Assembly (NCBI GenBank): GCA_904501885.1
Contig: CAJGCP010000044.1
Location: forward strand, 1 to 11,656
Reading direction: 5' to 3'
Source: an uncultured Acetatifactor sp.
Lineage (GTDB): Bacteria; Bacillota; Clostridia; Lachnospirales; Lachnospiraceae
Length of the DNA stretch: 11,656 nt
Under the pieces are notes generated by a model. It had not been told where the DNA came from. It was given only the letters and a program-made list of their open reading frames with translations, and ran no database searches. This document shows, in pieces, positions 6,137 to 11,656 of this stretch. A program made the translations under genes and the position numbers. Each line of letters begins with the position of its first letter. The first letter of the stretch is position 1.

Positions 6137-8227
6137 ATGCAACCATTATTTAATACCGATGGAACCAAGTCGGTGTCCGGCTCCACCGAACAGGTAATCC
6201 GTACGGTGCTTGACAGATATATGAAACATAGTCCTGCTGAACCACTGGCATATAGAGCCTACACAGATTCAAAAGAGTTTAGACGCGATACTTCAGGATT
6301 CTATGAAGTGGATTTTGACAGGATGTTTCCCGAGGCAGAAGAAGGGGAATACGCCTATGCGTTTGCACAGTATAGGATTATGGATGGGTTGTCACCTGTA
6401 TTTCTTTTTCGCTCCCGAAACACGACAGAAATATTTGTAAATGGGGAACGGGTGGCGAAAACCATCATGTGGGATGAAGTTTCCGACAAGGATAGAGAGA
6501 TTACATTTCCTGTCCAAAAAGGTTATAACAGCATATTTATCAAATGTAAAAAGGGCCGCTTGGGGTTTGGCTTCCGTCTGGGCCCGCTAAACTATAAGAC
6601 CAATGCGATAGAGTTCTATAAGGCTTTTGAAGAGAATGCAGAGGAGCTTGGTTGGAACTATTGCGGACCCTTTAAGGAGGATATTTATCCGAAAGCGCTG
6701 CAGGGAAATCCCTCCATGGATGAATGGTGGATGCCTAGACCGTATTGCCCGGCGATGCCCAATATCGCAGGTCATCCTGAAATGTATGCTGTGAGTACGC
6801 TGGTTGTGAAAAGGACGGCTATGGTTGATTTGTCCTTAGAGGCAGAAGCTCAGATGGAGCTGTACATAGATGGCGCGCTTTGTGAAAAAGGCAAAGGTGA
6901 ATTGCGCGCAAGCCGGAAACTGTCGGAAGGATGCCACGCAGTGGCTGTCAGACTGTACGACAAAGCTGCACATTGCTCCTTTAAGGCTGAGGTGAAGGGA
7001 GCGAAGTTCTCTTTGCCGGAATGCACGAAAAATGTCAAGGGCGAATGGCTGTATCTGGATAGTGCAGACGAAAGAGCGAAAATGGGATTCGACGAGTGTC
7101 GGTTGTATGACGGATATGAACCCGGAGAAAAAACATACTTCCTATGTGGCGAAAATACCTATTTGAGGCCGGTTCTGGAAACTCCACAATTTGGCAGATT
7201 AACCTACCCCAATGGCGTGGTATTATATGGATTGTTGGAGGCGGGTGCATATTTGAGTGATAAGGACGTTTTAGAGTATGCACATGAGCATCTCAAAACA
7301 TGTTATGCACCATTTGAAATGGCTCTTTGGAACATGGAAAAGTTTGGCTGGGCGTGTCTTGACCACAAAATGATGAAGATGCAATATTTGGACGATTGCG
7401 GTTCCTTTTCGGCAATGGTTTTGGAGGATTATCTTAAGTACCATCGAGACGAAAAGATGCGTAGCCTCGTGGAGTTTGCCGCTGATTACATATTAAGGAA
7501 GCAGGAACGCTGGGAAAATGGAATGCTCTACAGAGATGTTCCCGGAAATATGCTGAGTCAAAAAGTTGCATGGGCGGATGATGTCTATATGTCTACGCCC
7601 TTCCTGATACGCTATGCACAGATGACCGGCGACGATTCCGTGATGGATGATGCGGTGCATCAGTTCCTGTGCTATAAAGACAAACTGTATATGGAAGAGC
7701 ACCAGCTGCTGGGCCATATATACAGTTTTCAGCACAATATGTGCAATAGAGTTCCCTGGGGTCGCGGCAATGGTTGGGTGTTATTGGCATTGTCGGAGAT
7801 TCTAATGGTTTTGCCTAAGGACCATGAGAAATATCAGGAGATAGTAACATTTTTTGTACAGTTGTCGAAAGGCTTCCTCAGATGTATGGACGGGGAAGGC
7901 GTGCTTCACAATCTTCTCTGGGATAAGGAATCCTTTGCGGAGGCCTCGGCAACGGCCATGTGTGCCACTGCTTTTGCGAGAGGCGTTCGGCTGGGAATCC
8001 TGCCGGCTGAAGTGTATCAGGAACCCAGCGAACGCAGTGTAGAGGCGTTGAAAAAATATTGTATTGACGAGCATGGAAATATTTACGGCGTATGCCGCGG
8101 CTCCGGATACTCTTTCCGTGAGGACTACTACAGAGATGATTTGTGGTGTATTACCAATGATACTCACGGCACGGGTATTGTGCTGATGGCGCTAATCGAG
8201 GTGGAAAAGAACCGATCCCCAAGATGA
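6137..8227 (+). CDS. GH105-type unsaturated uronyl (rhamnogalacturonyl) hydrolase
   Basis: Predicted to hydrolyse the terminal 4,5-unsaturated uronic acid that polysaccharide lyases leave on oligosaccharides, releasing the unsaturated sugar and a shortened chain. The 696-residue product is about twice the length of a minimal GH105 protein. The C-terminal half (about 340-690) is the alpha/alpha barrel: W479-A-D-D-V-Y-M-S with the probable catalytic Asp (D481 or D482), W541-G-R-G-N-G-W, E602-A-S-A-T-A-M and D675-T-H-G-T-G are all in family order. The N-terminal half looks like two beta-sandwich modules, marked by FVNGE near residue 101 and YIDG near 243. No signal peptide is seen, so it probably acts in the cytoplasm on imported oligosaccharides. 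It is the first gene of the rightward group, divergent from the AraC regulator and upstream of a sugar-binding lipoprotein. GH88 is a related alternative; the motif set favours GH105. Confidence 0.88.
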   Translation: MQPLFNTDGTKSVSGSTEQVIRTVLDRYMKHSPAEPLAYRAYTDSKEFRRDTSGFYEVDFDRMFPEAEEGEYAYAFAQYRIMDGLSPVFLFRSRNTTEIFVNGERVAKTIMWDEVSDKDREITFPVQKGYNSIFIKCKKGRLGFGFRLGPLNYKTNAIEFYKAFEENAEELGWNYCGPFKEDIYPKALQGNPSMDEWWMPRPYCPAMPNIAGHPEMYAVSTLVVKRTAMVDLSLEAEAQMELYIDGALCEKGKGELRASRKLSEGCHAVAVRLYDKAAHCSFKAEVKGAKFSLPECTKNVKGEWLYLDSADERAKMGFDECRLYDGYEPGEKTYFLCGENTYLRPVLETPQFGRLTYPNGVVLYGLLEAGAYLSDKDVLEYAHEHLKTCYAPFEMALWNMEKFGWACLDHKMMKMQYLDDCGSFSAMVLEDYLKYHRDEKMRSLVEFAADYILRKQERWENGMLYRDVPGNMLSQKVAWADDVYMSTPFLIRYAQMTGDDSVMDDAVHQFLCYKDKLYMEEHQLLGHIYSFQHNMCNRVPWGRGNGWVLLALSEILMVLPKDHEKYQEIVTFFVQLSKGFLRCMDGEGVLHNLLWDKESFAEASATAMCATAFARGVRLGILPAEVYQEPSERSVEALKKYCIDEHGNIYGVCRGSGYSFREDYYRDDLWCITNDTHGTGIVLMALIEVEKNRSPR

Positions 8228-8264
8228 TTTAGCCAGGGCAGGCACATTCTAATTTTAAGTGAAC

Positions 8265-8289
8265 TATATGTGCATAATGTACACATATA
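8265..8289. promoter_or_regulatory. 25-base imperfect palindrome before the binding-protein gene
   Basis: Outer arms TATATGTG (8265-8272) and CACATATA (8282-8289) are exact reverse complements around position 8277; of 12 base pairs in the full palindrome, 10 match. No T-run follows, so it is not an intrinsic terminator. It ends 33 bases before the ATG and contains GTGCATA and a CATAAT that could be a -10 box. A dimeric regulator site or a weak mRNA hairpin are both possible. It lies in the 95-base gap between the GH105 and lipoprotein genes. Confidence 0.5.
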
Positions 8290-8322
8290 AAATAAAGTTC
8301 AAATTATAAGGAGGAAAAGAAA

Positions 8323-9960
8323 ATGAGAAAGAATTTCAAAGCAAGCAGAGTTCTTGGCGCTGTATTAGCAGGCGTGATGATTCTTGGTACCATGGCAGGA
8401 TGCGGTGCGGAAGAAGTAGCTAACAGCGACAGTGCAGCAGTGGAGAGCTCTGCAGACGTTGCGGCAACAGGCGTAACATATCCGATAGATACGGATGACA
8501 CACTGTCGATTGCGTTACTCAACGATAGTGCGGTGGCATCAGTGTCTAAGGACATTACAGTAACTCCCTTTGCTAAGGCATGGCAGGAGCAGACAGGCGT
8601 AACTTTAGAGTTTGTTATTTGCGAGAATGCCAATGCAATGCAGTTGTTGTTTGCTGATGGTGATCTCCCGGACATTGTTATTTGGACACCCTATAGTTAT
8701 GCGGGCGGTCCTGCAAAGGCAATCGAGGATGGTGTTATGGATACGATTAGCTGGGAAGAAATTGAAACCTATGCTCCCGACTATGCGAAGCTTCTGACAG
8801 AGGGACATCCCGATATTGCACGCACCTATAAGACAGATGATGGTTTCTATATTGGCTTTGGTCAGATTCCCTGCGATGTATACTACAGAAATGCCAGTGG
8901 TATGACGGTTCGTGCGGACTGGTTGAAGGAATGGGGCATGGAAGTGCCTGATACTCTGGAAGAGTTGGAAGCATATATGGAAAAGAGTTTAGAGAAGGAC
9001 ACGGTGGTTGCTCCCTTCCAGTCTTCCCATATTATTGCTCCCGCAGAGTATGGTTACTGGACTTCACCCTTCGGCTTGGTGAATGCAGATCTGTATCAGA
9101 TAGACGGACAGGTTCATGCAGGATATGCTGAGCCCGGGTACAAGGACTTCCTGGCTTGGTTGAGAAGTCTGGTAGAGAGAGGATTGATGGATTCCACATT
9201 TACCTACTTAGAGAATGCAATCTATGGTGGGACAACAGCTGTATGGCATGCTGCTCTGGGCGGTGGCATCGGTACTTATATGGCATATGCGGAAGACCCT
9301 GCAAATGAAATGGGCGACTTTGAAGTAGTGGGTATGCCTCCTCTTACTAATGAAGAGGGCGTCGCACTCGGTGGCGGTACGACGATGGTAAGTGGGCCTG
9401 CAGGCACCAAAGTGGCTTGGATTACGCCTCAGTGTCACAATAAGGAATTGGCGCTTCAGTTCCTGAATTATGGTTACACCGAAGCAGGTAACCTATTGTT
9501 TAACTTCGGTGTAGAGGGTGAATCCTATACCATGGTTGAGGGTGTTCCTACTTATACAGAGTGGATTACCCATAACCCTGACGGATTATCTATGCAGAAG
9601 GCAATGGCACAGTACAATCGTGCAGCAGTTGGCGGTGGCCCGTTCGTGCAGTCTGCTGACTATGCAAGACAGTACTTCTGGAGACCTCAGCAGGAAGCTT
9701 CTACTGTAGAATGGAATAAGACAGAGTCTCATTTGTATAATATGCCCATCTTTACGGTGGCAGAGGAAGACGCTTCTGAGTATGCAACTTTAGCAGCAGA
9801 CATTGATACTTTTGTTTCAGAATCCAGAGTAAAATTTGTGGATGGTACATGGTCCATAGACGAGTATGAAGAAAAGTACTTGGAGCCCCTGAAGGCAATG
9901 GGACTTGACAGATATCTTGAAATTATTCAGGAAGCTTGCGACAGATTCTACGCAAGATAA
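8323..9960 (+). CDS. ABC transporter sugar-binding lipoprotein (LplA/YtcQ type)
   Basis: A 545-residue extracellular lipoprotein expected to sit on the outer face of the membrane and deliver an oligosaccharide to an ABC importer. The N-terminus has basic residues (MRKNFKASR), a hydrophobic core and the lipobox TMAGC with C27 as the lipidated cysteine, followed by a Ser/Ala/Glu-rich flexible stretch to about residue 50. The mature part shows family-1 binding-protein features: TPFAKAWQEQTGVTLEF, then FADGDLPDIVIW, and later an aromatic-rich ligand region with YGYWTSPFG. The length fits the large LplA/YtcQ subgroup rather than the shorter MalE type. AAGGAGG (8308-8314) lies eight bases before the start. 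No permease or ATPase gene is in the window, so the rest of the transporter must lie elsewhere. It follows the GH105 gene, as fits import of that enzyme's substrate; the ligand itself is not known. Confidence 0.93.
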   Translation: MRKNFKASRVLGAVLAGVMILGTMAGCGAEEVANSDSAAVESSADVAATGVTYPIDTDDTLSIALLNDSAVASVSKDITVTPFAKAWQEQTGVTLEFVICENANAMQLLFADGDLPDIVIWTPYSYAGGPAKAIEDGVMDTISWEEIETYAPDYAKLLTEGHPDIARTYKTDDGFYIGFGQIPCDVYYRNASGMTVRADWLKEWGMEVPDTLEELEAYMEKSLEKDTVVAPFQSSHIIAPAEYGYWTSPFGLVNADLYQIDGQVHAGYAEPGYKDFLAWLRSLVERGLMDSTFTYLENAIYGGTTAVWHAALGGGIGTYMAYAEDPANEMGDFEVVGMPPLTNEEGVALGGGTTMVSGPAGTKVAWITPQCHNKELALQFLNYGYTEAGNLLFNFGVEGESYTMVEGVPTYTEWITHNPDGLSMQKAMAQYNRAAVGGGPFVQSADYARQYFWRPQQEASTVEWNKTESHLYNMPIFTVAEEDASEYATLAADIDTFVSESRVKFVDGTWSIDEYEEKYLEPLKAMGLDRYLEIIQEACDRFYAR

Positions 9961-9980
9961 TGTTCTTACAAAAATTAAAG

Positions 9981-10020
9981 TTCCCACCACCTCCGGCTTG
10001 TGCCGGGGGGTGGGAATTTT
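9981..10020 (+). terminator. Strong GC-rich hairpin after the binding-protein gene
   Basis: TTCCCACC (9981-9988) pairs with GGTGGGAA (10009-10016), and CCGGC (9993-9997) with GCCGG (10002-10006) around a TTGT loop. CC (9990-9991) also pairs with GG (10007-10008), leaving single bulges at 9989 and 9992. Only four Ts follow. It starts 21 bases after the stop and ends 33 bases before the next ATG. It may end most transcripts or act as a 3' stabiliser, so that the abundant binding protein outproduces the downstream gene. Confidence 0.8.
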
Positions 10021-10052
10021 AACCCAAATAACCCCAAGGGAAGGAAACTATT

Positions 10053-11261
10053 ATGGAAACAATAAAAATCGGATGGGTAGGATTAGGCGTGCGAGGCTGT
10101 GGTCTTTTGAGGGTGATTGTACTCCCTCAGGGCGAGAAGGTGACAGCTGTCTGCGATCCATACGAAGACAGAGCACAGAAGGGCGCAGATTTGGTGACTG
10201 CAGCCGGTCAGGAATGCCCGAATATATATACGGATTATCGCGACCTAATCAATGATGAAAACGTGAATACAGTAGTTATCGCCAGTGCATGGGAGAGCCA
10301 TGTGGAAGTGGCGGTAGCGGCAATGAAAGCATGAAAGGCCGTAGCCATGGAGGTTGGCGGTGCCTACACGATAGAACAATGCTACGAATTGGTCAGAGCA
10401 TATGAGGAAACTGGTGTGCCGTTTATGTTTTTGGAGAACTGCTGCTTCGGCAGAAGAGAAATGATGGCGCTGAACATGGTAAAACAAGGCTTGTTTGGCG
10501 AAATCGTTCATTGCAGCGGCGGATACCAGCACGACTTGCGGGAGGAAATTGCATTTGGCAAGGAGAATCGAAACTACAGATTGCGTAACTACATGACACG
10601 TAACTGTGAGAATTATCCCACTCACGATTTGGGACCCATTGCCAAAGTTTTGAATATCAATCGCGGAAACAGAATGGTTACATTGTCGTCCACGGCTTCA
10701 AAGGCTGCAGGATTGCACGAGTATATAGTACAGAATAAGAAAGACGACGAAGAACTGATTGGCAAGACGTTTACACAGGGGGATATCATAACCACCGTGA
10801 TTAAATGTGCCAACGGAGAGACCATTGTACTGACACTTGACACCACGCTTCCCAGATACTACAGCCGAGGATTCACCGTACGGGGAACCAAGGGAATGTA
10901 CGAGGAAGTGACCGATTCCGTATATCTTGACACGGAAGAGGATAGAGAGCATCATATGGATTGGGGAAAGGCCTGTGGTGGAAATGCAGAAAAGTTTGCA
11001 CAGGAGTATGATCACCCGGTATGGAAACGTTATTTAGAGGCGGGTGTACAGGGTACTCATGGCGGAATGGACTGGCTGGAGTTCCAGTTGTTCTTCGAAG
11101 CATTAAAGGAGGGACGTCCTATGCCCATCGATGTGTATGATGCAGCAAGTTGGATGTCCATTACGGCACTGTCTGAAATGTCAATTCTGAGAGGTGGAGC
11201 AGTGGTAGATGTTCCCGATTTCACCAAAGGAAAGTGGCATCTTAGAACAGAAGAAGAGTAA
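10053..11261 (+). pseudogene. GH109-like Gfo/Idh/MocA-fold protein interrupted by an in-frame TGA
   Basis: One continuous 402-codon frame is broken only by a TGA at 10332-10334 (codon 94). The N-terminal part is a Rossmann domain (GLGVRG near residue 10). The part after the stop reads KAVAMEVGGA, then FLENCCFGRREMMALNMV, GGYQHDLRE (Y158, H160) and NYPTHDLGP (Y188, H191), and later VRGTKGMYEEV. This order matches my recollection of GH109 proteins, which use bound NAD+ to cleave alpha-N-acetylgalactosaminides; ordinary sugar dehydrogenases have EKP where this has EVGG. The stop replaces the glycine normally found in the AGK turn, so GGA to TGA is a one-base explanation. AAGGAAA (10041-10047) precedes the start; the second half has an ATG at 10347 but no good ribosome site. 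No signal peptide is seen. Nonsense mutation, assembly error or recoding all remain possible; the specificity is uncertain. Confidence 0.8.
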
Positions 11262-11310
11262 AAAATAGGCATAGCAAATAAAGGAGTATAGTAAGAAAGG
11301 AGGATAATGT

Positions 11311-11656
11311 ATGAAATTATCTAAGAAACTGATTTCTGTAATTTCACTTATTTTGTCATTGACCTTGGTGCTGACGGCATGCCAGGGCATCCCGGAGGGT
11401 GTGGACATAAGTGATCTTACATCTGCTGAAATGGAATCTCTGGAACAATATTTGGAAGAGTCCAAATTGGCGGAAGAGGAGGAGCAAAGCTCCTCAATAG
11501 AGGATGAGGAGACATCTTTCTCAGATGATGTGGAAGGGATGGTTTCCCCTGAAGATCAACAGGCGTATATGGAAGCACATCCTGAAGAAGAGATGTTGCA
11601 CGACGAAAGCCTGACAGAGGAGGAAGAACTGTTTGCGACAGTCAATCTTCCATCCG
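11311..11656 (+). CDS. Acidic lipoprotein of unknown function, 5' part only
   Basis: An open frame of 115 codons runs off the end of the window. It begins with a clear lipoprotein signal: MKLSKK, a hydrophobic stretch and LTAC with C24 as the lipidated residue. AAAGGAGG (11296-11303) sits seven bases before the ATG, so translation is well supported. The mature portion seen is unusually acidic, with runs such as EEEEQ, EDEE and EEEE, and Ser-rich spacing, which looks like a disordered linker between the membrane anchor and a domain that lies beyond the edge. It follows the interrupted GH109-like gene by 49 bases with no terminator between, so it may share its transcript. A surface carbohydrate-binding or hydrolytic lipoprotein would fit the locus, but I recognise no domain in the part visible. 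Confidence 0.85.
   Translation, partial: MKLSKKLISVISLILSLTLVLTACQGIPEGVDISDLTSAEMESLEQYLEESKLAEEEEQSSSIEDEETSFSDDVEGMVSPEDQQAYMEAHPEEEMLHDESLTEEEELFATVNLPS

Noticed and set aside
10347..11261. Second half of the interrupted gene as an independent protein
   Set aside because: It lacks the nucleotide-binding first strands, begins mid-domain, has no good ribosome site, and continues the upstream frame exactly.
10053..11261. Genetic code in which TGA encodes glycine
   Set aside because: Every other gene is free of in-frame TGA, one gene here ends with TGA, and the gene families and ribosome sites point to Clostridia using the standard bacterial code.

Overview
The window reads as part of a carbohydrate-use locus from a Gram-positive anaerobe of the Clostridia, most likely a gut Lachnospiraceae-type organism. 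The evidence is indirect: strong AAGGAGG-type ribosome binding sites, lipoproteins with a short signal peptide and an LTAC or MAGC lipobox, moderate base composition, and an ABC sugar-binding lipoprotein of the long LplA/YtcQ type. No rRNA, tRNA, CRISPR array or insertion sequence was seen.

Region by region: bases 1-145 are a leader with an inverted repeat. Bases 146-5011 hold a three-gene plus-strand operon: a GH42-like (clan GH-A) glycosidase-family protein, an FGGY sugar kinase and an L-fucose-isomerase-family protein, with gaps of 50 and 49 bases. A hairpin plus T-run (about 5051-5088) separates this operon from a convergent AraC-family regulator gene on the minus strand (5115-5912). A 224-base divergent control region (5913-6136) lies between the regulator and a second plus-strand group: a GH105-type unsaturated uronyl hydrolase (6137-8227), a sugar-binding lipoprotein (8323-9960), a strong hairpin (9981-10020), a GH109-like Gfo/Idh/MocA-fold gene split by one in-frame TGA (10053-11261), and the 5' part of an acidic lipoprotein that runs off the end (11311 onward).

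Working model (inference): the lipoprotein captures an oligosaccharide for an ABC importer whose permease and ATPase genes are not in the window. Inside the cell, the GH105 enzyme removes a 4,5-unsaturated uronic acid left by a polysaccharide lyase, and the GH42-like and GH109-like proteins remove further sugars. The isomerase and kinase then convert a released aldose to a ketose and a ketose phosphate. The AraC regulator probably controls both flanking groups. No aldolase or dehydrogenase completing the pathway is in view. B. subtilis pairs a related binding protein (YtcQ) with a GH105 enzyme (YteR) for rhamnogalacturonan, so pectin is a reasonable first guess, but the GH109-like gene also allows an amino-sugar-containing target.

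The points most worth a second look are the in-frame TGA at a normally glycine codon in the GH109-like gene; the GH42-like protein, which keeps the four-cysteine zinc site but has Asp-Asp-Asp where GH42 has its Asn-Glu acid/base pair; and GTGCA-type motifs recurring in the control regions.
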